Origin: Mycobacteriaceae bacterium
GTDB lineage: Bacteria; Actinomycetota; Actinomycetes; Mycobacteriales; Mycobacteriaceae
Direction: 5' to 3'
DNA length: 10,764 nt
Assembly: GCA_019242135.1 (NCBI GenBank)
Contig: JAFAWC010000031.1
Coordinates: 1 to 10,764, forward strand
The translations under genes were made by a program, and so were the position numbers. This document shows, one piece after another, positions 1 to 7,384 of the stretch (positions are counted from its first letter, which is position 1; each line of letters begins with the position of its first letter). A model generated the notes under the pieces. The model was not told where the DNA came from, made no database searches, and saw nothing but the letters and a program-made list of their open reading frames with translations.

Positions 1-1453
1 GATAGCGGCGGGGCGTGAAAACCCGATCGTCATACCACTGCGTCTGCGACGATCCGACGATCAGCAGGCATCGCATGTCGATGCTTGCCGGGTCGAGGTC
101 GGCCAACCGCACCACGCGCACGTCCTCATCAGGCCCCGAGACGTCGCGGCCGATCACCACCGGTGTGCCCGGATCACGTTGTGCCAGAAGCAGATCCCGC
201 ATTGCAGTGACCTGCCAGGTACGGCTCTTCGACGCTGGGTTGTAGATGGCGAGCACCAAGTCGGCCTTGGCCGCCGCCGTCAGCCGGGCCTCGATGACGT
301 CCCACGGCTTGAGCCGGTCCGACAGCGACAGCACGGCGTAGTCGTGGCCCAGCGGTGCGCCTACCCGGCTGGCGACCGCCTGCGCCGCGGTCATCGCCGG
401 GATGACACGCACCCGAACCGCGGGCCATTGCTTGGCCTCCTCGAGCACCGCGGTCGCCATCGCGAATACGCCCGGGTCGCCTGAGGACACCACCGCGACC
501 GCACGGCCCTGTTCGGCCAGCGTGCAGGCCAGCCGCGCACGGGCCGGTTCGTCGGTGTTGTCGCTGGGGTGGTGGCGTTGGCCGTCGCGAAACCCGACGC
601 GGTTCAGATACGGCCCGTAGCCGATCAGATCGGTCGCCGCCGCCAGTTCGCGTCGGCTTTGCGGCGTCATCCAGTCGAGCGCACCCGGGCCCAGCCCGAC
701 CACCGCGACGCTGCCCGCCGGCTCGCGGCGCGCTCTGGTGCCGGGCACCATCGCCAACGAGAAGTAGGGCACCGAACTGTCGTCGACCGCCCCCGCGGGC
801 AGCACTCTCTGCGCCGGCGTGCTGGCCCGTTCCACGTAGAACGCGTCGTCGAGCCGACCGGCAAGCGAAAGCGCTTCGCGCACCGCGGGATACGATCGGC
901 CCAGCTTGAGGATCACCGCCGCGTCGGCATCGCAGAGGTGACCGGCCAGCTCATGTGCCGGCAGAGTCCCGGGCAGCACCGCGAGCACCTCGTCGCCCTG
1001 CACCAGCGGTGTCGCGGTCGCGGCCGAGGCTGCGCTCACCGACGTCACCCCCGGCACGATCACCACGTCGAAGCGAGCGGTGAGCCGGGTGTGCATGTGC
1101 ATGTAGCTGCTGTAGAACAGCGGGTCTCCCTCGGCGAGCAGGGCCACATCGCGGCCGGCCTCCAGATGCGCGGCGATCCGCTCGGCGCACTCGCGGTAGA
1201 AGTCCTCCATCGCCCCCGCGTAACCGCCCGGGTGGTCGGAAGTCTCGGTGGTCACCGGGTACACCAGGTGCTCCTCGAGCTGGCCGGCCCGCAGATACGG
1301 CGCGGCGATCGTGCGCGCGATGCTGCGACCGTGCCGAGCGCTGTGGTATGCGACCACATCGACCTGACCGATGACCCGGACGGCCTTGACGGTGACGAGA
1401 TCGGGATCGCCGGGGCCGAGGCCAACTCCCCACAGCGTGCCGCGGCGGGTCAT
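1..1453 (-). CDS. cobIJ: CobIJ: fused precorrin-2 C20-methyltransferase / precorrin-3B C17-methyltransferase, 3' end outside the window
   Basis: A bifunctional SAM-dependent methyltransferase of aerobic cobalamin synthesis. The CobI half methylates precorrin-2 at C20 to give precorrin-3A. The CobJ half methylates C17 of precorrin-3B with ring contraction to give precorrin-4. The frame is open from the ATG at 1453 to the window edge (484 codons, no stop). CobI spans about residues 1-240, with the SAM-loop motif GLGPGDPD (11-18) and LAEGDPLFY (106-114). CobJ starts near 247 with VVGLGPG (251-257), then SSGDPGVF (323-330), [13 protein letters not shown] (367-379) and YNPASKSR (404-411). From memory, mycobacterial CobIJ is about 508 residues, so only some 25 C-terminal residues are missing. 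The ATG overlaps the cobH stop as ATGA, which indicates translational coupling. The fusion itself is normal for mycobacteria. Cytoplasmic enzyme. Confidence 0.95.
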   Translation of the reverse strand, partial: MTRRGTLWGVGLGPGDPDLVTVKAVRVIGQVDVVAYHSARHGRSIARTIAAPYLRAGQLEEHLVYPVTTETSDHPGGYAGAMEDFYRECAERIAAHLEAGRDVALLAEGDPLFYSSYMHMHTRLTARFDVVIVPGVTSVSAASAATATPLVQGDEVLAVLPGTLPAHELAGHLCDADAAVILKLGRSYPAVREALSLAGRLDDAFYVERASTPAQRVLPAGAVDDSSVPYFSLAMVPGTRARREPAGSVAVVGLGPGALDWMTPQSRRELAAATDLIGYGPYLNRVGFRDGQRHHPSDNTDEPARARLACTLAEQGRAVAVVSSGDPGVFAMATAVLEEAKQWPAVRVRVIPAMTAAQAVASRVGAPLGHDYAVLSLSDRLKPWDVIEARLTAAAKADLVLAIYNPASKSRTWQVTAMRDLLLAQRDPGTPVVIGRDVSGPDEDVRVVRLADLDPASIDMRCLLIVGSSQTQWYDDRVFTPRRY

Positions 1454-2070
1454 GGTTGGCCACCGGCCACCGCGTTGACCGCGGCGGCGGCCATCGCGCT
1501 CCCGCCGCGCCGCCCGGTCACCACGAGATAGTCGATCCCGCGCGGCCGCGTGATCAGCTCCTGCTTGCACTGCGCCGACCCGACGAAGCCGACCGGGCCG
1601 CCGAGCACCACCGCCGGCGCCGGCGCGCCCTCGTCGACGAGCTCTAGCAGCCGGAACAATGCCGTCGGGGCGTTGCCGATCGCCAAGACGGCGCCGCCCA
1701 CCCGGTCAGCCCACAGCTCGACCGCGGCAGCGGACCGGGTGGTGTGCGACGTGGCGGCACGGTCGGCGGCGCGTGGGTCGGCAACCAGCGAAACGACCTC
1801 GTTCCCGGCAGTCAGCCGGGTGATGCCGGCGGCCACCATCGACGAGTCACACAGCACCGGCGCGCCGGCCGCCAATGCGGCGCGGGTCCGCGTGATCACG
1901 TCGTCGCTGTAGGCGACGTGCTCGGCCAGATCGACCTGCCCGCAGGTGTGGATCAGCCGCACCACGACAGTCGCGACGTCGTCGGGAAAGCGCGACAGGT
2001 CGGCCTCGGCGCGGATCGCCGCGAACGACCGCCGGTAGATCTCGGCGGGGTCGCGGATGTAGTCGAGCAC
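1450..2070 (-). CDS. cobH: CobH: precorrin-8X methylmutase
   Basis: Isomerises precorrin-8X to hydrogenobyrinate by moving a methyl group from C11 to C12, a late step of the aerobic corrin pathway. The protein is 206 residues, the usual length for CobH. Visible family motifs are [10 protein letters not shown] (38-47), in which H41 corresponds to the catalytic histidine of characterised CobH enzymes, [29 protein letters not shown] and [18 protein letters not shown]. The start is GTG at 2070, preceded by a G-rich stretch (GGGTGGGCGC) that may serve as ribosome binding site, 9 nt after the cobG stop. The stop overlaps the cobIJ start by 4 nt. It is the middle gene of the cobG-cobH-cobIJ unit. 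No missing residues or truncation were seen. Confidence 0.95.
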   Translation of the reverse strand: MLDYIRDPAEIYRRSFAAIRAEADLSRFPDDVATVVVRLIHTCGQVDLAEHVAYSDDVITRTRAALAAGAPVLCDSSMVAAGITRLTAGNEVVSLVADPRAADRAATSHTTRSAAAVELWADRVGGAVLAIGNAPTALFRLLELVDEGAPAPAVVLGGPVGFVGSAQCKQELITRPRGIDYLVVTGRRGGSAMAAAAVNAVAGGQP

Positions 2071-2079
2071 GCGCCCACC

Positions 2080-3189
2080 CTACGAATGCAGGCGCAGGTA
2101 GCCGTCGCCGGTGGCCATCAGCACCTCGTCGCCGACGCGGCTGCCGCAGGCCCGGTCGCAGCCGACATAGTGGCGGTGCCGTCCGTCCACCGGATTGTGG
2201 GCGCTCGCCGCATCGGCGCGCACGTCGGCACGCGAGTGTTCGCACCCGGGACTGCCGGTGCATGCGCTGACGCCCAGCCACGGCGAGTTCTCGTCGAACA
2301 CCAGGCCCGCCTCAGCCAGCGCCCGCTCTGACATGGCGGCGGTTCCCTCATCGAGATCGCACACCATCACCGACCGCCACGGCGTGATCACCATCGGTGC
2401 TTCGATCGCCGCGAGCAGCTCGGCGCTGCGGGCGTGCAGCACGCCGAGGGGAACAGCAGCGCCCAGCGCGATGCGGCCGTCGTTCTGGGTGAGCCGGCCG
2501 ACTGGCGGCCGGGTCACCGGCGGCCACCTGCGGCCCGACGGAGCCGATGCTGTCCATCCGTCGAGCAGCGCCCCGGCATCATCCAATTCACCTATGCGCC
2601 AAGCCCTTCCCCGTATAGTTGCGAACCGCCCCGCCAATGCCACCAATGCGGCCACCGCGTCGCGGCACGGCACCCGGAGCCCGCTGTCGCAGCCGCTCAG
2701 CAACAGGGCGGCGGTGTCGCCGAAGACATGCACGCCGAGGTCGGGGGCAAGGCCCGACACATCGCCGCGGCCATCGTCGATGCCGAACCAGAACCGGCCT
2801 GGCAGGGACGCCAGCACCGGCTCGGCCTGGATCGCCGCGTCGAGCTCGTCGACCCAGTGACGGACGTCGGGGAATGCACCCACCCGCCCGGACAGCGGAG
2901 AGGCGACGATGTTGCGGACTTTCTCATGGGTTGCCGATGGCAGCAGTCCGGCCGCGGCCACCGCCGCGGCGACGGCCCGTTCGTCGGTGATGGCGCGGAT
3001 CTGGATATTGCCGCGTGACGTCAGCTCCATCGCAGGTGAACCGAGGTCGGCGGCCGCCCGGGCCAGCGCGCGGAGTTGGCGTCCGGTGATCATGCCGCCG
3101 GGCAGCCTGATCCGCGCTAGGGATCCGTCGGCGGCGCGATGCATCGTGAGCGCGCCGGGGCAGGCGTCGAGCTCGCGCGCGCGAAACAT
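2080..3189 (-). CDS. cobG: CobG: precorrin-3B synthase (oxygen-dependent, Fe-S monooxygenase)
   Basis: Uses O2 to hydroxylate precorrin-3A and form the gamma-lactone of precorrin-3B. This step marks the aerobic cobalamin route, and its product feeds the CobJ half of the next-but-one gene. The 369 residues show the nitrite/sulfite reductase-like architecture: an N-terminal ferredoxin-like half domain (about 20-75) with ELTSRGNIQIR (55-65), a middle region with VRNIVASPLSG (91-101), and a C-terminal 4Fe-4S cysteine set C310, C316 (CTGSPGC) plus C344, C348 (CDRAC). From memory M. tuberculosis Rv2064 is 363 residues. The ATG at 3189 was chosen because the homologous region starts there and a -10-like box lies at the right distance for a leaderless message. 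An in-frame GTG at 3219 is a less likely alternative. The open frame continues much further upstream, but that part lies antisense to the divergent gene. Confidence 0.93.
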   Translation of the reverse strand: MFRARELDACPGALTMHRAADGSLARIRLPGGMITGRQLRALARAAADLGSPAMELTSRGNIQIRAITDERAVAAAVAAAGLLPSATHEKVRNIVASPLSGRVGAFPDVRHWVDELDAAIQAEPVLASLPGRFWFGIDDGRGDVSGLAPDLGVHVFGDTAALLLSGCDSGLRVPCRDAVAALVALAGRFATIRGRAWRIGELDDAGALLDGWTASAPSGRRWPPVTRPPVGRLTQNDGRIALGAAVPLGVLHARSAELLAAIEAPMVITPWRSVMVCDLDEGTAAMSERALAEAGLVFDENSPWLGVSACTGSPGCEHSRADVRADAASAHNPVDGRHRHYVGCDRACGSRVGDEVLMATGDGYLRLHS

Positions 3190-3201
3190 CTCCCCACCGT
3201 A
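3190..3201 (-). promoter_or_regulatory. Candidate leaderless promoter of the cobG-cobH-cobIJ operon
   Basis: Reading the minus strand, TACGGT (3201-3196) fits the actinobacterial -10 pattern TANNNT. Six bases (GGGGAG) separate it from the ATG at 3189. This puts the -10 box at -12 to -7 relative to the A of the start codon, the spacing expected when transcription begins at the ATG itself. The GGGGAG directly touching the ATG is too close to act as a Shine-Dalgarno site. No convincing -35 hexamer was seen, which is common in mycobacteria. The sequence match is seen directly; promoter activity is inferred. Confidence 0.5.
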
Positions 3202-3216
3202 GGCGACGGGACATGC

Positions 3217-3228
3217 CACGATGGAGTT
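3217..3228 (+). promoter_or_regulatory. Possible leaderless promoter of the MoxR operon
   Basis: CACGAT (3217-3222) is a weak match to TANNNT and sits exactly six bases (GGAGTT) before the GTG at 3229, mirroring the layout on the opposite strand. The GGAG at 3223-3226 is only 2 nt from the GTG, closer than usual for a ribosome binding site. If the real translation start lay further downstream, this GGAG and the -10 call would both lose meaning. The two divergent start codons are only 39 bp apart, so the plus-strand promoter must lie in this gap or within the 5' end of cobG. Confidence 0.3.
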
Positions 3229-4185
3229 GTGCCGACGCCCGGTATCGATGGGGCCAGAGGGCGCGTGGTCGCTCTGATCGCGCTGCTGGTCCTGGTCGGT
3301 GTCGCACTGCGGGGATATCTGCCCGGCGGCGAGAAGCATGCCGGCGAGCAGCCGAGTAGCAACCCGGCGGCGACGATCGCGGTGATCACACTGCTGGGCG
3401 CCGCGATCGCGATCATCACGATCGCGATCATCGCCACACTGCGTCAGCCCCGAACACCGCGCCAGGATGGCCGGCCGCTGCCGGATTCGCCGTCCGGCGA
3501 GCGCACCCGTGCGTCGTGGCGCGGCCTGCTGATCGCAGTCGGGTTGATCTTGGCCTGGCTGGTCTTCGTGGTGTTGCTGCTGCGGCTGAGCGTGGTTCTC
3601 GATCTCGGTCACCCCTCCGCGACCACGGCTGCCCCCCCGTCCGCGCCCGCTTCCGCCCCGGCGCCACGGCCGGCGCCGCCCGCGCCGCACCCGGAGCATG
3701 CAAACATCCTTCGGTATCTGCTGGCCACGACGATCTTCATGATGGTGGTGTGGCTGACCGGTTTCGTCCTCGCCTTGCGCAGGCGCCGACGGGAGCCGCT
3801 AGCGCAGGCGGCGTTCGGCGACGACAAAGCCGTGCCCGGCGACCAGCCGCCGGTGTCGCGCTCGCTGGCGGTGGCGGCCGAACGCGGGCTGGCTGAGATG
3901 GACGATCTCAACCGTGACCCGCGCGAGGCGATCATCGCGTGCTACGCGGCGATGGAGGATGCGCTCGCGAACGCGCCGGGAGCCATGCCGCTGGACTCGG
4001 ACACGCCGTCGGAGGTGCTGGCCCGCGCCGTGGAGCACCATGCGATCCATGCGGGCACCGCGACTGGCCTGGTGGAGCTGTTCGCCGAGGCGCGGTTCAG
4101 CCCGCATGTGATGACCGAGCAGCATCGCGAAGTCGCCGTGCACGCCCTTCAGATGGTCCTGGCGGAACTGAAGAGCGCGGCATGA
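3229..4185 (+). CDS. Membrane protein with C-terminal DUF4129-like domain, first gene of MoxR operon (Rv3166c-like)
   Basis: A 318-residue protein with four predicted membrane helices at about 12-31, 47-71, 98-124 and 160-185. A Pro/Ala-rich loop (about 131-157) between helices 3 and 4 is followed by an arginine cluster (184-188) and a soluble tail (about 207-318). The tail resembles DUF4129 domains, which occur with transglutaminase-like proteins in MoxR gene clusters: RDPREAIIACYAAMEDAL (229-246) and DTPSEVLARAV (258-268). Positive charges predict that the N-terminus, the loop at 72-97 and the tail are cytoplasmic and the Pro-rich loop is outside. No transglutaminase domain is present. Function is unknown; a role as membrane anchor for the MoxR module is inferred. 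The GTG at 3229 was chosen because it precedes the first helix and gives nearly the length I recall for Rv3166c (319). The stop overlaps the next ATG as ATGA. Confidence 0.85.
   Translation: MPTPGIDGARGRVVALIALLVLVGVALRGYLPGGEKHAGEQPSSNPAATIAVITLLGAAIAIITIAIIATLRQPRTPRQDGRPLPDSPSGERTRASWRGLLIAVGLILAWLVFVVLLLRLSVVLDLGHPSATTAAPPSAPASAPAPRPAPPAPHPEHANILRYLLATTIFMMVVWLTGFVLALRRRRREPLAQAAFGDDKAVPGDQPPVSRSLAVAAERGLAEMDDLNRDPREAIIACYAAMEDALANAPGAMPLDSDTPSEVLARAVEHHAIHAGTATGLVELFAEARFSPHVMTEQHREVAVHALQMVLAELKSAA
3406..3435 (+). repeat. Imperfect 15-bp tandem duplication inside a membrane helix
   Basis: Two adjacent 15-base units, ATCGCGATCATCACG and ATCGCGATCATCGCC, match at 13 of 15 positions. They encode IAIIT-IAIIA within the second predicted helix of the DUF4129 protein. 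The unit length is a multiple of three, so gain or loss of a copy would keep the frame and lengthen or shorten the helix by five residues. It may be a slippage-prone site or a coincidence of Ile/Ala codon use. Confidence 0.5.
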
Positions 4186-4679
4186 GCAAAGCGCTGAGCA
4201 AATTTGTCGTGCTGGGCCTCACCCTGGTCGTGGCGGTGGAGGTGGTGACGGTTGCGATGGCCGACCGTCGTTCGGTGCTCGCGGTTTCGGGTGCCGCGGT
4301 TGCGCTGGTGTTGCTGGCGGGACGCCGACTGCTGAGTCGCGCTTCGGCGCCGGAGTTGCCGGAGGTCATCGCGGATGGTCCCGCCGAGTCCATGCTGCGC
4401 TGGATCTCGCGGACCGAGACGATGATCCACTGGGCCGATTCCAGCCGCCGGGACTGGGATCGACACCTGCGGCCCAGACTCGCCAGGGAGTTCATGGTGG
4501 CCACCGGTCGACGGGCGACCAGGGACCCGGCCACGATGCGGGCCACGGGCCAGATGGTCTTCGGAGACGAGCTGTGGCAGTGGGTCGATCCCAGCAATGT
4601 CGCCAAGACCGGTGGGCGTGAACCCGGACCGGGACGTGGGGTGCTCGGCGAGATCCTGGAACGATTGGAGCGGGTATGA
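4182..4679 (+). CDS. Small two-helix membrane protein of the MoxR operon (Rv3165c-like)
   Basis: A 165-residue protein of unknown function. Two hydrophobic helices (about 8-26 and 32-50) form a hairpin. A hydrophilic, arginine- and tryptophan-rich tail follows, with recognisable short motifs WDRHLRPRLAREF (92-104) and DELWQWVDPSNV (129-140) that could be used to find relatives. The tail is predicted to be cytoplasmic because the hairpin returns to the side of the N-terminus. From memory the corresponding M. tuberculosis protein in the moxR3 cluster is about 160 residues. The ATG overlaps the preceding stop and its own stop overlaps the MoxR ATG, both as ATGA, so it is translated in step with the ATPase. 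No strong ribosome binding site precedes it, which fits translational coupling. It may link MoxR to the membrane, but that is inference from position only. Confidence 0.85.
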   Translation: MSKALSKFVVLGLTLVVAVEVVTVAMADRRSVLAVSGAAVALVLLAGRRLLSRASAPELPEVIADGPAESMLRWISRTETMIHWADSSRRDWDRHLRPRLAREFMVATGRRATRDPATMRATGQMVFGDELWQWVDPSNVAKTGGREPGPGRGVLGEILERLERV

Positions 4680-5644
4680 CGATGCCGGCGACCGTGACCA
4701 CGGCCCACTCCGAGGCGGTGCTCGACGAGATCGAGCGCGTGGTGGTGGGCAAACGATCCGCGCTCACGCTGATTCTCACCACCGTGCTCGCCCGTGGGCA
4801 CGTGCTGATCGAGGATCTCCCCGGGCTCGGCAAGACGCTGATCGCGCGGTCGTTCGCCTCCGCGCTGGGTCTGCAGTTCACCCGCGTTCAGTTCACGCCC
4901 GACCTGTTGCCGGCCGATCTGCTCGGGTCGACGGTCTACGACATGCAGTCCGGCCGTTTCGAATTCCGCCGCGGCCCCATCTTCACGAACCTTTTGCTTG
5001 CCGACGAGATCAACCGGACCCCGCCCAAAACCCAGGCGGCGCTGCTGGAGGCGATGGCCGAGGGCCAGGTGAGCATCGACGGCGAAACCCACCCGCTGCC
5101 ATCGCCTTTCGTTGTGTTGGCCACGGATAACCCCATCGAGTACGAGGGCACCTACCCGCTGCCGGAGGCCCAGCTGGACCGATTCGCGATCAAGCTGGAG
5201 CTCAAGTACCTGTCCCAGCGCGACGAGACTTCGATGCTGCGCCGGCGCTTGGAAAGAGGCTCGGCCCAACCGCGGGTGCACGAGGTCGTCGACGCCAGCG
5301 ACCTAGTCGCGATGCGCGAGTCGGTCGAACAGGTCACCGTGCACGAGGACATTCTTCATTACGTGGTGTCACTGGCCGCCGCGACCCGTAACCACCCGCA
5401 GGTCGCGGTCGGCGCAAGCCCGCGGGCCGAGCTCGACCTGGTCCAGCTGGCGCGGGCGCGGGCGCTGTTGTGCGGCCGCGACTACGTGATCCCCGAGGAC
5501 GTCAAGACGCTCGCCGTCCCCGCGATCGCGCATCGGATCAGCCTGCGTCCTGAGATGTGGGTGCGCAGCGTTCACGGCGCTGATGTCGTCGCGCAGATAC
5601 TGCAACGGTTGCCGGTCCCGCGGGCGCGCGGTGCCCGTGACTGA
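4676..5644 (+). CDS. moxR3: MoxR-family AAA+ ATPase (MoxR3-like)
   Basis: A 322-residue AAA+ ATPase of the MoxR family, whose members act as chaperone-like ATPases with VWA/DUF58 partner proteins. Nucleotide-binding features are all visible: Walker A DLPGLGKT (47-54, K53), Walker B LLLADEIN (106-113, D110/E111), a sensor-1 region LATDNPIEYEGTYPLPEAQLDRF (two motifs, 148-155 and 156-170) with N152, and sensor 2 ASPRAELD (247-254, R250). A C-terminal lid follows with GRDYVIPEDVK (267-277). The length equals what I recall for M. tuberculosis MoxR3 (320). The start ATG at 4676 overlaps the previous stop and has GGAG at 4667-4670 with 5-nt spacing, making it the best-supported start of the operon. 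Many MoxR proteins read ATQNP at sensor 1 where this one has ATDNP. Family call is firm; assignment to the MoxR3 subgroup rests on gene order. Confidence 0.95.
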   Translation: MTMPATVTTAHSEAVLDEIERVVVGKRSALTLILTTVLARGHVLIEDLPGLGKTLIARSFASALGLQFTRVQFTPDLLPADLLGSTVYDMQSGRFEFRRGPIFTNLLLADEINRTPPKTQAALLEAMAEGQVSIDGETHPLPSPFVVLATDNPIEYEGTYPLPEAQLDRFAIKLELKYLSQRDETSMLRRRLERGSAQPRVHEVVDASDLVAMRESVEQVTVHEDILHYVVSLAAATRNHPQVAVGASPRAELDLVQLARARALLCGRDYVIPEDVKTLAVPAIAHRISLRPEMWVRSVHGADVVAQILQRLPVPRARGARD

Positions 5645-6911
5645 GCGCGACGACGAGCCGCGGGAGACTCGTCGCACCGATGTCGAATTCCGTTGGCGCG
5701 CCTCCCAGCTGAGCCTGGCCATCGCATCCTGTTCGGTGGTGGCGCTGGCCGCGGCGGTGATCGGCGCCCGCTTGAATTTGATCGCGTTCGCGGCGCCGCT
5801 GTTGGGTGTGCTGTGCTCGATCCCGTGGCAGCGCCCGGCGGCGAAGGTGCATGTCCACGCCGAGCCCGCCTTGCTGCGCTGCTTCGAGGACGAGCAGGCT
5901 CAGACCACCGTGTGGACGATCACCGAGTCCTACGACATCGCGGTCGAGTTCGACGTCGCGGCGCCGTCGGGGATGGATGTCGACGTTCTGGCTGACGATG
6001 CCGGCCAGCGGAAGAAGGTTGTGGCGCAGGCGCAGCGGTGGGGCAGATATCCGCTGTCGGCGCGCCTCAGCGCGGTCGGCGCCGGTGGATTGCTCGCCGG
6101 GACTGCGACGGCGGAAATCGCGGAGATCTTCGTGTTTCCGATGGCTCCACCGCAATCGACGATCCTGCCGCGTACCGAGCTGCCCGACCGCCTCGGCACC
6201 CACCTGACCCGCCACATCGGGCCTGGCGTCGAATACGCCGACGTGCGGCCTTACTTGCCGGGTGACCAGCTGCGCACCGTCAACTGGCCGGTGAGCGCTC
6301 GACGCGGAAGCCTTCACGTCACCGAACGGCTGACCGACCGCGCCGCCGACGTGGTGGTGCTGGTCGACAACAGCACGCAGGCCGCCGGGCCGGCAACCGA
6401 GTCGGCCGAACGAGCGGTCCGAGGCGCGGTGCAGGTCGTGCAGACCGCGTTGCGCAACGGCGACCGGGCGGGCGTCGTCGCACTGGGGGGTCGTCGCCCG
6501 CGGTGGCTCGGCGCGGACATCGGACGCCGCCAGTTCTACCGCGTGCTCGACGCGGTGCTGGGCGCTGGTAGCGGATTCGAAACCACCACAGGGACGTTGG
6601 CGCCGCGCGCCGCGGTGCCCCCGGGCGCGATCATCGTGGCCTTCTCGACGTTGCTCGACACCGAGTTCGCCCTGGCGCTGATCGATCTGCGCAAGCGGGG
6701 CCATACCGTCGTGGCCGTCGATGTGCTGCACGGCGCACCGTTCGCGGACGAGCAGGATGAGATCATCACCCGGATGTGGGCGCTGCAACGCTCTGCGATG
6801 TATCGGGACATGGGTGTGATCGGAATCGACGTGGTGTCATGGCCGCGCGACGTCACGCTTGATCAGTCGATGAGACTGGTGCCCGATCGTCTGTCGGCCG
6901 GGCGGAAATGA
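5637..6911 (+). CDS. DUF58 / VWA-like domain protein, partner of MoxR (Rv3163c-like)
   Basis: A 424-residue DUF58 protein, the usual companion of MoxR ATPases. Hydrophobic segments at about 25-42 and 47-63 make a membrane hairpin. The family signature lies at 196-231, where GVEYADVRPYLPGDQLR (197-213) is followed by TVNWPVSARRGSLHV (214-228). A VWA-like fold starts with VVVLVDNS (239-246). The metal-binding DxSxS motif of true VWA domains is incomplete here (D244, S246, then Q248), so metal binding is doubtful. From memory the M. tuberculosis counterpart is 423 residues. The GTG at 5637, which overlaps the MoxR stop by 8 nt, gives the matching length; the GTG at 5631 is an alternative. Neither has a clear ribosome binding site, so coupling to MoxR translation is likely. 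The stop overlaps the next start by 4 nt. Confidence 0.9.
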   Translation: MTERDDEPRETRRTDVEFRWRASQLSLAIASCSVVALAAAVIGARLNLIAFAAPLLGVLCSIPWQRPAAKVHVHAEPALLRCFEDEQAQTTVWTITESYDIAVEFDVAAPSGMDVDVLADDAGQRKKVVAQAQRWGRYPLSARLSAVGAGGLLAGTATAEIAEIFVFPMAPPQSTILPRTELPDRLGTHLTRHIGPGVEYADVRPYLPGDQLRTVNWPVSARRGSLHVTERLTDRAADVVVLVDNSTQAAGPATESAERAVRGAVQVVQTALRNGDRAGVVALGGRRPRWLGADIGRRQFYRVLDAVLGAGSGFETTTGTLAPRAAVPPGAIIVAFSTLLDTEFALALIDLRKRGHTVVAVDVLHGAPFADEQDEIITRMWALQRSAMYRDMGVIGIDVVSWPRDVTLDQSMRLVPDRLSAGRK

Positions 6912-7384
6912 TGCAACCTGCGCCCCTGGCATTCTCGACCGCGTTCGGATTTCTGATGGTGACCGCCGCGGCGGTGCAGCCCGACAAAGCCGGGTCGATC
7001 ACACTGGGCCTGGCCGCTGTGGCTGTGCTGGCGGGGCTGGTCTATCGGGCCGCGGCAACACTGTGCGTGCTGCTCGTCATCACCGCGATCGTGGTGACAA
7101 ATCCACCGGTCCTGTTCGCCGCTCTGTCCGGTCTGTCGGCCGCCGCCTATCTGGTGCTGCGGCACGCGGGGAGCGTCGTCACGACGACCAGACCGACGGT
7201 GGTCGGCATGGTCGGGATGACGTTTCTGGGAATCGCAGCTGCCCTGCTGCCGCTACGGTTGCCGTGGCTGCCGCTGCTGGCACCGCCCGCCGTGGTCGTG
7301 ATCTTCGTGTTGGTGATGCTGCCGTTCCCGCGCGGCCCGAGGCGCACCGACCCGCTCGAAAGCGGAGTTGCGCGTGGCGAATGA
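6908..7384 (+). CDS. Small polytopic membrane protein of the MoxR operon (Rv3162c-like)
   Basis: A 158-residue very hydrophobic protein of unknown function. About five or six membrane helices can be drawn at roughly 7-23, 30-46, 48-64, 66-85, 97-115 and 118-140, ending in a short charged cytoplasmic tail (PRGPRRTDPLESG, 141-153). No catalytic motif is visible. The start ATG at 6908 overlaps the DUF58 stop as ATGA, and a second ATG directly follows at 6911; GGCGGA just upstream could serve either. Length and position agree with the last gene of the M. tuberculosis moxR3 cluster as I remember it (about 160 residues). The 3' end contains the ribosome binding site and start of the HD phosphohydrolase gene, with an 11-nt overlap. 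A structural role in the MoxR membrane module is inferred from position. Confidence 0.85.
   Translation: MMQPAPLAFSTAFGFLMVTAAAVQPDKAGSITLGLAAVAVLAGLVYRAAATLCVLLVITAIVVTNPPVLFAALSGLSAAAYLVLRHAGSVVTTTRPTVVGMVGMTFLGIAAALLPLRLPWLPLLAPPAVVVIFVLVMLPFPRGPRRTDPLESGVARGE
7364..7367 (+). promoter_or_regulatory. Ribosome binding site that fixes the HD phosphohydrolase start
   Basis: GGAG lies 6 nt before the GTG at 7374 but directly touches the in-frame TTG at 7368. The spacing favours GTG 7374 as the true start over TTG 7368. The site lies inside the coding sequence of the upstream membrane protein. Confidence 0.65.

Noticed and set aside
951..1463. 170-codon minus-strand frame beginning MANHDPPRH next to the cobH end
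   Set aside because: It is out of frame with CobI; the frame from the ATG at 1453 carries the methyltransferase motifs.
569..1531. 320-codon open frame on the plus strand across cobIJ
   Set aside because: It is a high-G+C shadow of cobIJ: rich in Arg, His, Gly and Ala, with no recognisable domain, while the opposite frame carries clear CobI and CobJ motifs.
3190..3228. Cobalamin riboswitch upstream of the cob operon
   Set aside because: The gap to the divergent gene is only 39 bp, far too short for the roughly 200-nt B12 riboswitch, and no B12-box sequence was seen.
3190..3699. Long N-terminal extension of cobG on the minus strand (170 extra codons)
   Set aside because: It is antisense to the DUF4129 gene, rich in Arg/Gln/Asp with low complexity, has no counterpart in CobG proteins, and the family homology starts right after the ATG at 3189.
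4097..6788. Two long minus-strand frames (about 394 and 416 codons) across the MoxR operon
   Set aside because: Composition is typical of antisense shadows in G+C-rich coding DNA, no domain motifs are visible, and the plus strand is fully occupied by recognised families.
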